From contig NZ_PUIA01000017.1 of the NCBI RefSeq assembly GCF_002967715.1, positions 124,001 to 188,000 of the forward strand: a DNA stretch of 64,000 nucleotides. Direction: 5' to 3'. This DNA is from Blastopirellula marina (GTDB taxonomy: Bacteria > Planctomycetota > Planctomycetia > Pirellulales > Pirellulaceae). The notes below the pieces were generated by a model, which was not told where the DNA came from, ran no database searches, and was given only the letters and a program-made list of their open reading frames with translations. The position numbers were made by a program, and so were the translations under genes. Of this stretch, positions 8,742 to 17,333 are shown piece after piece; position 1 is the stretch's first letter; each line of letters begins with the position of its first letter.

Positions 8742-9108
8742 TCTGGAACTGGGCATGTAGAATAGAGGTTCTGGACGTACGTAAGTAGTGCGGCCATAAC
8801 TACTAAACGCATATCTTTATGTGAATATTCGCTTGCCTCTCCCCCACCCGAATGGTAGGCATCACCTCCCTTCGGTCTCCTTCCCAAATTTTTTTAATTG
8901 ACAGTTCTGGCTGTTGTGGGAAAGCAAATTCCCCCAATGCGTCTTAATAATGGAGCCTGCGCCCCAATCGCCAAGAGAGCCTAATCGCCATAATCAACGA
9001 AAACCTCCTTTTTTCACAAGCCTATCCCTTTGGCAGTTTTCGTGTGTTATTATTTGACGCAACCTCGCTGTTAACCGGAAGATAGCCACGCCACGGAGCC
9101 GAGCCCCC

Positions 9109-10590
9109 TTGAACGTTCTTTTTGCCAGCAGTGAGGTCTATCCATTTGCCAAAACCGGGGGTCTGGCGGATGTAGGCGGTGCATTGCCAATAGCATTGCA
9201 AGGCATGGTCGACAACGTCACCGTGATCCTGCCGGCATTCCGCCATATCTATAAGTCCGGGCTACCCATCGAAGAGCTACCGATTTACTTCGACGTCCCT
9301 GTCGGAGGCCAAATCGCCTCGGGCCAGCTCCTGAAGTCCTATTTGCCCAATTCAGATGTTCCGATCTACTTTGTCAAGAATGACGAGTATTTCGATCGGC
9401 CTGAGCTGTACCGTGAAGCAGGCACCGACTACCAAGACAACTGCGAACGATTCGTCTTCTTCTGCCGCAGCGTACTGGAAGCGATTCGTTTACTCGATCT
9501 GAAGATCGATCTTCTGCACTGCAACGATTGGCAAACCGGCCTGATTCCCGCTTACTTGAATATCGAGTACCGAGCCACGCACGGCTACGAAGATATCGCC
9601 AGTGTGCTGACCATTCATAACATGGCCTACCAGGGCAACTTCTGGCACTGGGACATGCTGCTGACAGGGCTCGACTGGAAATACTTCAACATGCATCAGA
9701 TGGAGTTCTACGGCCATCTGAACTTCCTGAAGACCGGTATCGTGTTCGCCGACGCGATCACGACCGTCAGCCCACGATATGCCGAAGAGATTCAATCGCA
9801 GCCCATGGGCTGTGGCCTGGAAGGTGCCTTGCGAGAACGCCGCTCGGTGCTTGAGGGGATTGTCAACGGCGTCGACTACACCCGCTGGAACCCAGCAACC
9901 GACGACGACATCGCCTCGCAGTACGACGTTAGCAATTGGCAGAAGAACAAGCCACTGTGCAAAGAAGCACTGCAGAGAGAATTCCACCTGCCTACCAATC
10001 CCAAGGCACCTGTCATTGGCATGGTGGGTCGTATGGCCGATCAAAAAGGCTTTGACCTGGTCGCCAAGGTGATTCGCGATCGTGCCAAGTCATGCGATTG
10101 CCAGTGGGTGATCCTGGGAACTGGCGAACCGCATCACGAAGCGATGCTGAAAGAACTGAGCGCGTTGTACCCGAACAAGATCGGTGTCAAAGTCGAGTTC
10201 TGCGAAGGGAAAGCTCGCCGCGTGGAAGCCGGGGCTGACATGTTCCTGATGCCCAGCTTGTACGAGCCATGCGGACTCAATCAGCTTTACAGCCTGAAGT
10301 ACGGCACCGTTCCCGTCGTTCGCGAGACCGGTGGCTTGGCCGACACGATCACAAATATGTCGCCAGCAACGCTTGAATCAGGCACAGCCAACGGCTTCAG
10401 TTTCCGCGAGTACACCGCCGAGGCGTTGCAGGATATCCTGGAAATCGCCATTACTACGTATCGAGAACAGCCTGAAACCTGGAAGCAGATCGTAGAGACC
10501 GGTATGGCACAAGACTGGTCCTGGGATCGCAGTGCTCAGCAATACATTGAACTCTATCAGAAAACGATCGAAGCACGCCGTAACGGTTAG
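9109..10590 (+). CDS. glgA: Glycogen synthase GlgA (ADP-glucose type, GT5)
   Basis: 493 residues, the normal GlgA length. It transfers glucose from ADP-glucose (or UDP-glucose) to the growing alpha-1,4-glucan. The N-terminus carries the KTGGLADVGGALP nucleotide-sugar loop right after MNVLFASSEVYPFA, and the C-terminal domain has EPCGLNQLYSLKYGTVPVVRE-type motifs with the catalytic glutamate. Homology starts at the very first residue, so the TTG at 9109 is the likely start; no ATG fits, and a GGAG lies about 10 bases upstream. The next gene begins 30 bases downstream, forming a glycogen metabolism block with the GalT-like and GH57 genes. Confidence 0.95.
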   Translation: MNVLFASSEVYPFAKTGGLADVGGALPIALQGMVDNVTVILPAFRHIYKSGLPIEELPIYFDVPVGGQIASGQLLKSYLPNSDVPIYFVKNDEYFDRPELYREAGTDYQDNCERFVFFCRSVLEAIRLLDLKIDLLHCNDWQTGLIPAYLNIEYRATHGYEDIASVLTIHNMAYQGNFWHWDMLLTGLDWKYFNMHQMEFYGHLNFLKTGIVFADAITTVSPRYAEEIQSQPMGCGLEGALRERRSVLEGIVNGVDYTRWNPATDDDIASQYDVSNWQKNKPLCKEALQREFHLPTNPKAPVIGMVGRMADQKGFDLVAKVIRDRAKSCDCQWVILGTGEPHHEAMLKELSALYPNKIGVKVEFCEGKARRVEAGADMFLMPSLYEPCGLNQLYSLKYGTVPVVRETGGLADTITNMSPATLESGTANGFSFREYTAEALQDILEIAITTYREQPETWKQIVETGMAQDWSWDRSAQQYIELYQKTIEARRNG

Positions 10591-10620
10591 TGCTGATCCC
10601 TCGCCGACAAGGATGTCGCC

Positions 10621-11640
10621 GTGAGTCCTAATTCTGGAAATGAGCTCCGCAGAGACCCGCTGCTTGGGTTTCAAGTCGTTGTCGCTGAAGGACGCGAGAG
10701 CCGCCCCCAACAGTGGAAATCGACCATACCGGCCCCATCGGCCATGCGTTGCCCTTTCTGTGGTGGTCACGAAGATGCCACCCCGCACGAACGGCTAGTT
10801 CTGCCACAAAATCTCCATCGCCAGCACGACAAACAGCCGTGGGAAGTCCGGGTACTGCCGAACATCTATCCTTCCCTCTCCCCTCACTTTCCTGATAGTG
10901 CCCCGCCAGTGGCCAGCCCCTTCTTCGAGTCAGTCGCGGCTAGTGGCATCCAGGAAGTCATCGTCGAGTCCCCTCAGCACGTTCGCTCGTTTGCCCAGCT
11001 TCCCGAACAGAACGCGATTCTGACATTCCAAGCCTATCAGATGCGGCTAAATGCGATCCGTGAGGAAGGCCGTTGCCGCTACGTTCAGCTGTTTAAAAAC
11101 AACGGCCCAGCAGCCGGTGCTTCGCTCGAGCATTCACACAGTCAGCTGATGGCCACACGCTACATTCCGCCGATTATCGAGCAGGAACTGGCGGCCAGCA
11201 GCGAATACTTTCAGAGGACGCAACGCTCGTTCTGGAGCGATCTCATTGAGAGTGAACTGGCCGAGGGAAAACGCATTGTGCATGCCGACGACCAGCTGGT
11301 CGCGTTCTGTCCCTATGCGTCGCGTATGCCATTCGAAGTCACCATATTGCCGCGTGCAAGCCAGGCTGATTTTGGGCAGGCAAACTCAACGCTATTAGAG
11401 CAGCTTGCCTTGTTGTTACGCTCGATCCTGGTGCGAGTGGAAAAGGCATTAAATTTCCCGGCATATAACTACCTGATTCACACGTTGCCGTTTGACACAT
11501 TCTCGACAGATCACTATCACTGGCATGTAGAGGTTTTGCCGCGCATGACGGTCAGAGCAGGTTTCGAGTGGGGGACGGGTCTATATGTGAACCCACTCTC
11601 GCCGGAGAGGGCCGCTCGAATCCTCCGAGAGTCGCTGTGA
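10621..11640 (+). CDS. GalT-like nucleotidyltransferase (HIT superfamily), possible ADP-glucose phosphorylase
   Basis: 339 residues with a GTG start 30 bases after glgA. The protein belongs to the galactose-1-phosphate uridylyltransferase family: zinc-binding RCPFCGG (C44, C47), the nucleophile block HSHSQ (residues 171-175) and a C-terminal HYHWHVE (298-304). Classical GalT has HPHGQ at the nucleophile; the HSHSQ form is what I recall for the plant GalT-like enzyme shown to be an ADP-glucose phosphorylase. Position directly after glgA suggests ADP-glucose or sugar-1-phosphate turnover in glycogen metabolism rather than galactose use. The family is certain; the substrate is inference. Confidence 0.85.
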   Translation: MSPNSGNELRRDPLLGFQVVVAEGRESRPQQWKSTIPAPSAMRCPFCGGHEDATPHERLVLPQNLHRQHDKQPWEVRVLPNIYPSLSPHFPDSAPPVASPFFESVAASGIQEVIVESPQHVRSFAQLPEQNAILTFQAYQMRLNAIREEGRCRYVQLFKNNGPAAGASLEHSHSQLMATRYIPPIIEQELAASSEYFQRTQRSFWSDLIESELAEGKRIVHADDQLVAFCPYASRMPFEVTILPRASQADFGQANSTLLEQLALLLRSILVRVEKALNFPAYNYLIHTLPFDTFSTDHYHWHVEVLPRMTVRAGFEWGTGLYVNPLSPERAARILRESL

Positions 11641-11804
11641 TCGGCAAGGTCCGCACAACCTGAAAGGTCACCGCAGACCTTCGATCAAACCCGATTGGAA
11701 AAGCTAGCTAAAGGGTGCCGGATCGGCCGATTCGTCCTGTATCTATCCAGGCGGACTCCGCCGCATAACCTCCCCAACTCCCAGTAACTCCCCCCGAGAA
11801 AAAC

Positions 11805-13979
11805 ATGAGCAACACGATCCGTCTTTGCTTGGTCCTGCACAATCACCAACCCATCGGCAACTTCGATGGAGTCTTCGAGCAGGCCTATCAGGACAGCTAC
11901 CTCCCTTTCCTGGACGTGTTTGACTGCTATCCCGATATCAAGATCGGCCTGCACACCAGCGGCCCGTTGATGGAATGGCTCGACGAGCATCACCCTGAAT
12001 ACCTCGATCGCCTAGCCGCTCACGTGAAGAATGGCCGCATCGAAATCATCGGCGGCGTCTTCTACGAAGCCATCCTGCCGATGATTCCGCCACGCGATCG
12101 CGTCGGCCAGATCGAAACCTACACCAAGTGGCTGACCGACCGCCTGGGAGCCAAGATCCAAGGCATGTGGATGCCAGAACGTGTGTGGGAACAACCACTT
12201 ACTTCCGACATCGCCGATGCCGGCATCCAGTACACCATTCTAGACGACTTCCACTTCAAGAACGCCGGCATCCCACAGGAAGATCTCTACGGCTACTACG
12301 TGACCGAAGAGTGCGGCAAGCTGCTCAATGTCTTCCCAGGCAGTGAACGACTTCGCTACCTGCTGCCATTCGCCCCGGCCCAAGACACCATCGACTACAT
12401 GCGATCGATTGCCGATCAGTATCCAGGCTCGGTCCTGGTCTTCGGCGACGACGGCGAAAAGTTCGGTACCTGGCCCGACACCAAAGCTCACGTTTACGAT
12501 CGCGGCTGGCTGGCTCAGTTCTTCGAACTGCTCACCGCCAACAAAGATTGGCTGCTAACCACTACACTGGCCGAAGCTACCGAAGCGCTACTTCCTGTCG
12601 GCAAGACCTACATCCCCGAAGGCAGTTATCGCGAGATGACCGAATGGGCGATGCCAGCTCAGCAGCAAGTCGAGTTCGAGGACATGGTTCACGAACTCGA
12701 ACACCAAGAACACTGGCCACAAATCAAAAAGTACATCCGTGGTGGCTACTGGCGCAACTTCAAGGTTCGCTATCCTGAAACGGATGAGATGTACTGCCGT
12801 GCTCTGGGTATCAGCAACCGCCTGCACGCTGCCGAGCAAAACGGTGGCGATGCCAAGCTGCTGGCTCAGGCCAAAAAGGAACTATACCGCGGTCAGTGCA
12901 ACTGCAGCTACTGGCACGGTGCGTTCGGCGGAACTTACCTGCCACACCTTCGCAATGCCGTCTACAAGCACTTGATCGCAGCGGATAATTTGCTGGACAA
13001 GGCCGAGCACAAGTCTTCCAGTTTCATCGAAGCCGAAGTCGCCGACTTCAATCTCGATGGCCGCAAAGAAGTTCGCCTGGAAGACGACAAACTGGTTGCC
13101 CTGATGGCTCCAGCCAACGGTGGTACAATTTACGAACTCGACGTGCGATCGATCTGCCACAACTTGCTGGCGACCTTGTCGCGTCGTCCGGAAGCTTATC
13201 ACCGCAAGGTGCTCGCCGGTCCTTCGGCCTCAGGCGGTGAAGTCGCTTCGATTCATGATCGCGTGGTCTTCAAGCAGGAAGGCCTTGATAAGATGCTGCA
13301 GTACGACAGCTACCAGCGAAAGGCGCTGGTCGATCACTTCTTCGACAACAACGCCTCTCTGGAACAAGTGGCCCTGAACAACGCCATGGAACGCGGCGAC
13401 TTCGTCGGTTCTCCCTTCGAAGCCAAAGTCCGACGCAATCCTGACCGCATTCAGATTCAAATGTCGCGAACGGGCAACGCCTGGGGAATTCCTCTGAAAA
13501 TCACCAAGGGCGTCACCATGAACGCCGGCAGCAGCAGCCTGGAAATTGCCTATATGCTGGAAGGCCTGCCGCAGGATCAAGTGCTGCACTTTGCCGTGGA
13601 AATGAATCTGGCCGGCCTGCCTGCTGGTGCCGACGATCGTTACTTCCACCAGGCCGACGGCCGCAAGCTGGGTCACCTCGGGTCGCAGCTCGACCTGCAC
13701 GAAGTGCAAGACCTCGGCGTGAAGGACGAGTGGCTGGGCATCGATTGCCGCTGGAATGCTGATCGTCCGACTAGCCTATGGACGTTCCCCATCTCGACGG
13801 TTAGCCAATCGGAAGGCGGTTTCGAAATGGTTCATCAGAGTGTCTGCATGATGCCTCACTGGTGGGTCCAAGGGGATGCCGAAGGCCGCTGGAGTGTGGT
13901 CATGCAATTGGACATCGACACGTCGCTTGCGGAAAGCCGCATGCCGCAGGAAGCTCGTGAAAGCGTCAGTGCTGGTTAA
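11805..13979 (+). CDS. GH57 alpha-glucan enzyme (alpha-amylase/4-alpha-glucanotransferase type)
   Basis: 724 residues. An N-terminal GH57 (beta/alpha)7 domain starts with LVLHNHQPIGNF (about residues 9-20), carries the nucleophile in MWMPERVWE (E125) and the acid/base aspartate in FGDDGEKFG (D216), followed by DUF1925/DUF1926-like beta-rich domains to the C-terminus. Length and spacing match the archaeal 4-alpha-glucanotransferase/alpha-amylase group. There is no signal peptide, so it acts on intracellular glucan, consistent with glgA and the GalT-like gene upstream. A perfect palindromic terminator follows 55 bases after the stop. Confidence 0.92.
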   Translation: MSNTIRLCLVLHNHQPIGNFDGVFEQAYQDSYLPFLDVFDCYPDIKIGLHTSGPLMEWLDEHHPEYLDRLAAHVKNGRIEIIGGVFYEAILPMIPPRDRVGQIETYTKWLTDRLGAKIQGMWMPERVWEQPLTSDIADAGIQYTILDDFHFKNAGIPQEDLYGYYVTEECGKLLNVFPGSERLRYLLPFAPAQDTIDYMRSIADQYPGSVLVFGDDGEKFGTWPDTKAHVYDRGWLAQFFELLTANKDWLLTTTLAEATEALLPVGKTYIPEGSYREMTEWAMPAQQQVEFEDMVHELEHQEHWPQIKKYIRGGYWRNFKVRYPETDEMYCRALGISNRLHAAEQNGGDAKLLAQAKKELYRGQCNCSYWHGAFGGTYLPHLRNAVYKHLIAADNLLDKAEHKSSSFIEAEVADFNLDGRKEVRLEDDKLVALMAPANGGTIYELDVRSICHNLLATLSRRPEAYHRKVLAGPSASGGEVASIHDRVVFKQEGLDKMLQYDSYQRKALVDHFFDNNASLEQVALNNAMERGDFVGSPFEAKVRRNPDRIQIQMSRTGNAWGIPLKITKGVTMNAGSSSLEIAYMLEGLPQDQVLHFAVEMNLAGLPAGADDRYFHQADGRKLGHLGSQLDLHEVQDLGVKDEWLGIDCRWNADRPTSLWTFPISTVSQSEGGFEMVHQSVCMMPHWWVQGDAEGRWSVVMQLDIDTSLAESRMPQEARESVSAG

Positions 13980-14033
13980 GCAGCACGTCGGTCCTGCGTG
14001 ACCGGCTTCACAATTCGATCGACCAATCATCGG

Positions 14034-14070
14034 AACTCTCTGTGGTTAACCACAGAGAGTTCTTTTTTTT
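14034..14070 (+). terminator. Strong intrinsic terminator of the glycogen block
   Basis: A 28-base perfect palindrome (14034-14061, centre GGTTAACC) is followed by an unbroken T-run to 14070. Confidence 0.92.
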
Positions 14071-14217
14071 CGCGAAACTGTTGTAATTTCTCTCCCAAAA
14101 GCTCCTCTGCGCAAAACTATTCATCTTCAACTTTCGTACTATGAGTATTCCAATGCGTACGAATTCGCGCATAGCGAAATCCGCAAGAAAAACTCTAAAT
14201 CACAGGGGAAGTTTACG

Positions 14218-15420
14218 ATGAAATTTGCTTGGAAATTTGCACTTTCCGCGATGCTGGCAGGCGGGCAGATTGCAGCAGGTGCCACACTGTTTGCTAACGA
14301 ATCGGACACTAAAGTAGCGGCCCCAGCCAAAGCCCTTACCGTCGGTGAAGAGGGGAAAAATACAGACGAAACTAACCCTGAGACGTTTGAGGCCAAGTTT
14401 AAAGCGGCCATGGATGTTGCCAGAACTGGTGGCGATGCCAAGCTCCCGACTCCAGATCGATACGCGAAAGCGGTTGAATTGATCGACGAGGCCTGGCAGA
14501 TGGATCGCACTGCGGATGAAACCAAGCAGGCCATTCGCATGAAGTTCTCTTTGCTGATGGCGATCGGTCGAAACAGTGATGAGCTCAAAGAAAATGCCAA
14601 GCAGTACCTTAACGGTTTGCTTCAAGACAACGATCCGGAAGTCGCGTTCCTAGCAGAATCAATGCTCCTGTCGCTTAAGCTAAGCCAACTGAGTTCTCTT
14701 CCAGCCGAAGAACAAGCCGCTAAGCTCGATGAACTGCAAGCTGAGATCCTCGAGTCGGAACCAACCGTTCGCACGGCGACGTTGGCCACGAATATCGCCA
14801 ATGCTATTTCCTACCTCCCAGAAGAGCAGAAAGACACTCAGAAAATCTCGGAATTGGCCAAACACTTCAGCTCAGTTCAAGATGAAGCCGTTCAGGAAGC
14901 CGCCAGCCGATTGTTCGGACTCTCGAATCGCTTGAACCTGGTGGGCAAGCCGATCGAAATCAACGGCACCATGCTCGATGGTAAGGACCTGAACTTCCCC
15001 GCCGCCTACGAAGGCAAAGTCGTGCTGGTCGATTTCTGGGCAACCTGGTGCGGCCCATGCGTTGCCGAGATTCCGAACATGAAAAAGCTATACGAGGTCT
15101 ACCACCCGCACGGTTTCGAGATCGTCGGTATCAGTCTGGATAGCGAAAGAGAGCAACTCGACGAGTTTGTTCAAACACGCGAGATCCCCTGGCCCATCGT
15201 ATGGAACCAGCGTGAAGAAGGTGAAAGCGGCTGGATCGATCCGAACGCTGAGCGCTACGGCATCAGCGGCATCCCGACAATGATCCTCGTGGGAAAAGAT
15301 GGCAACGTCATCTCCCTCTCGGCTCGTGGGCACAATCTCGGCCAGCTCTTGGCGGAAGCTTATCCCGATGTCGAAGTACCCGCGCAAGAAACCTCAGAAC
15401 CTGCGGTCGAGTCGAAGTAA
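14218..15420 (+). CDS. Secreted TlpA-like thioredoxin-fold protein
   Basis: 400 residues. A signal peptide (about 1-26) is followed by an alpha-helical region (about 55-235) and a C-terminal TlpA/ResA-type thioredoxin domain with the redox motif FWATWCGPC (C278, C281) and a cis-proline in SGIPTMILVG. It probably reduces or isomerises disulfides outside the cytoplasm. The helical N-terminal extension before the thioredoxin fold is common in planctomycete and Bacteroidetes TlpA proteins and may bind partners. It stands alone between two terminators. Confidence 0.88.
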   Translation: MKFAWKFALSAMLAGGQIAAGATLFANESDTKVAAPAKALTVGEEGKNTDETNPETFEAKFKAAMDVARTGGDAKLPTPDRYAKAVELIDEAWQMDRTADETKQAIRMKFSLLMAIGRNSDELKENAKQYLNGLLQDNDPEVAFLAESMLLSLKLSQLSSLPAEEQAAKLDELQAEILESEPTVRTATLATNIANAISYLPEEQKDTQKISELAKHFSSVQDEAVQEAASRLFGLSNRLNLVGKPIEINGTMLDGKDLNFPAAYEGKVVLVDFWATWCGPCVAEIPNMKKLYEVYHPHGFEIVGISLDSEREQLDEFVQTREIPWPIVWNQREEGESGWIDPNAERYGISGIPTMILVGKDGNVISLSARGHNLGQLLAEAYPDVEVPAQETSEPAVESK

Positions 15421-15462
15421 TCCTCTCGACCTGTTCCATATTGCTATACCGCAGAATCGAAG

Positions 15463-15497
15463 CGGGTCCGACTCAGGTGCGGACCCGTTTTCTTTTC
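15463..15497 (+). terminator. Terminator between the TlpA-like gene and the convergent HNH gene
   Basis: CGGGTCCG (15463-15470) pairs with CGGACCCG (15480-15487) and is followed by TTTTCTTTT. It overlaps the last codons of the minus-strand HNH gene. Confidence 0.75.
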
Positions 15498-15745
15498 CAG
15501 TTTAGGTAGTTATCCAGTTCAGGATGGGCCGTCAAAAGCTCGACCGTGTTGTAGCGGCGACCGAGTTCTTTCTCATCCGGAATGAGATGATGGATCATCT
15601 GGTGACACATCTTGCACACATCGATAGTGTGCTGCATTTGCTGCTTGGAATAACGGCTTTTAAACCATGCCTTACGATGGCAATGTCGCGGGATCAGATG
15701 ATGCTCGTTAAAAGCTTCATCTCCGCATAATTCGCAGCGAGCCAT
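15473..15745 (-). CDS. Small HNH-type nuclease-like protein
   Basis: 90 residues. CELCG near the N-terminus and CKMCHQMIHH (about residues 44-53) form a zinc-ribbon pair around an HHLIPR motif (about 15-20), the arrangement of small HNH endonucleases. The protein has no extra domains, so its target is unknown; such single-domain HNH proteins occur as housekeeping nucleases as well as in mobile DNA. No phage or intron features surround it. It is convergent with the TlpA-like gene. Confidence 0.75.
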   Translation of the reverse strand: MARCELCGDEAFNEHHLIPRHCHRKAWFKSRYSKQQMQHTIDVCKMCHQMIHHLIPDEKELGRRYNTVELLTAHPELDNYLNWKRKRVRT

Positions 15746-15814
15746 CGTGGTGGTCCTTCGGTTGAAACGGGCAAAATCAATCCCCGTCAGACACCAACGC
15801 TTGCTGAGGGTTCA

Positions 15815-17284
15815 CTAAGAAAGCAACTTGTGAACAACGTTTCCGTGAACGTCGGTCAGCCGGTAATCACGGCCGGCATAACGATAAGTGAGTTTCTTGT
15901 GATCGAAGCCCAACGCGTGCAGCATGGTGGCATGCAGGTCATGTACGTGAACCGGATTCTCTTCGGCCTTGAAACCGGTCTCGTCAGTCGATCCGTAAAC
16001 CTGCCCACCCTTGATCCCACCGCCGGCCAGCCAGCAAGTAAAACCGTAGTGATTATGGTCGCGGCCGTTCACCTTACCCGCGTTGGAGCCAGGCTTAGGC
16101 AACTCGACGGTCGGGGTTCGGCCGAACTCGCCACCCCAGAGAATCAAGGTCTCTTCAAACAGCCCCAAACGCTTGAGGTCGGCAATCAATGCACCGATCG
16201 CCTTATCGCACTGACCAGCCAGGCGGCGGTGCGACTTCTCAAGGTCGTCGTGGCTGTCCCACGGCTGACCTTGATCGTGGAAGACCTGCACGAAGCGAAC
16301 GCCGCGTTCGACCAGACGCCGAGCGATGAGGATCTGACGGGCCTGGATACCTTCACCGTAGGCTTCCAACACGTTCTTGGGCTCGCGGGAAACGTCGAAC
16401 GCATCGGTCGCTTCCATCTGCATGCGATAGGCCAACTCGAACGACTGGACACGCGACTCGAGCGCCGGATCGAACCCGCGCTGCTCGCGATGAGCCTGGT
16501 TCATTTGCTGCAACAGGTCGATCTGGCTGCGTTGTTGTTCCAACGACAGCGTCGAGTTCTTCACGTTCTCGATCAGCTTCTCGACTTCGGTATGCCGAGT
16601 ATCGACGTAGGTTCCCTGGTAAACGCCTGGCAAGAAAGCGGACTGCCAGTTCTGTGTTTGCTTCGTCGGATAGCCGTGGGGACACATCACGATGTAGCCT
16701 GGCAGGTTTTGGTTATCCGTTCCCATGCCGTAGGTCAGCCAGCTACCAAACGCTGGACGAACGGCCACCGAAGCACCGCAGTTCATCAGCCCCAGCGAAG
16801 GCTCGTGGTTGGGGACTTCAGCCTGCATCGAACGAATGACCGCGATGTCATCGATGTGCTTGGCCGTGTGCTGAAATAGTTCGCTGACCTCGATACCGCT
16901 TTCGCCGTACTTCTGAAACTTAAACGGCGATGCCATGGCAGCACCGGTCTTGCGTTCGGTCCGGAGGTTATCGCCTCCTGGCAGCGGCTTGCCATCGTAC
17001 TTGGTCAGCAGCGGCTTAGGGTCGAACGTATCAACGTGCGACGGACCACCGGTCATGAACAAGTGGATCACGTGCTTTGCCTTGGCCGGAAAGTGCGGCT
17101 CCTTAGGGGCGAGCGGGTTTTGGTACGACATCGCCTGAGCTGCCGACTGGGCATCGGCTGCCAGTAGCTTTTCGTCACCCAACAGGCCGGCCAAGCCTAA
17201 CATACCAAGCCCCGTTCCCATGCGTGAAAGCATATCACGACGGTTCATACAACCTTCAGGGCGATGTGGGTATTGGCTATTCAT
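15815..17284 (-). CDS. DUF1501 domain protein, Tat-exported
   Basis: 489 residues. A twin-arginine signal (NRRDMLSRMGTGLGMLGLAG, about residues 14-33) precedes a DUF1501 domain of the alkaline-phosphatase-like fold, with blocks such as HLFMTGGPSHVDTFDPKP and LWGGEFGRTPTVE and the C-terminal HVHDLHATMLHALGFDH. The family is abundant in planctomycetes and nearly always paired with a PSD1 cytochrome protein, as here, 49 bases downstream of that gene. The role is unknown; involvement in polysaccharide or sulfated-glycan breakdown is often assumed. The second ATG at residue 13 is an alternative start. Confidence 0.92.
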   Translation of the reverse strand: MNSQYPHRPEGCMNRRDMLSRMGTGLGMLGLAGLLGDEKLLAADAQSAAQAMSYQNPLAPKEPHFPAKAKHVIHLFMTGGPSHVDTFDPKPLLTKYDGKPLPGGDNLRTERKTGAAMASPFKFQKYGESGIEVSELFQHTAKHIDDIAVIRSMQAEVPNHEPSLGLMNCGASVAVRPAFGSWLTYGMGTDNQNLPGYIVMCPHGYPTKQTQNWQSAFLPGVYQGTYVDTRHTEVEKLIENVKNSTLSLEQQRSQIDLLQQMNQAHREQRGFDPALESRVQSFELAYRMQMEATDAFDVSREPKNVLEAYGEGIQARQILIARRLVERGVRFVQVFHDQGQPWDSHDDLEKSHRRLAGQCDKAIGALIADLKRLGLFEETLILWGGEFGRTPTVELPKPGSNAGKVNGRDHNHYGFTCWLAGGGIKGGQVYGSTDETGFKAEENPVHVHDLHATMLHALGFDHKKLTYRYAGRDYRLTDVHGNVVHKLLS

Positions 17285-17333
17285 AGTCTTGTTCCGGTTC
17301 TTAATTCACGAAGGGTCAGCGGCAACGAAAGGG

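Noticed and set aside
15473-15745. HNH protein considered as part of an intron or phage element
   Set aside because: No intron structure, integrase or phage genes nearby; its neighbours are ordinary chromosomal genes.
15830-16879. Plus-strand open frame opposite the DUF1501 gene
   Set aside because: Antisense to a typical DUF1501 sequence; composition is that of a reverse-complement shadow.
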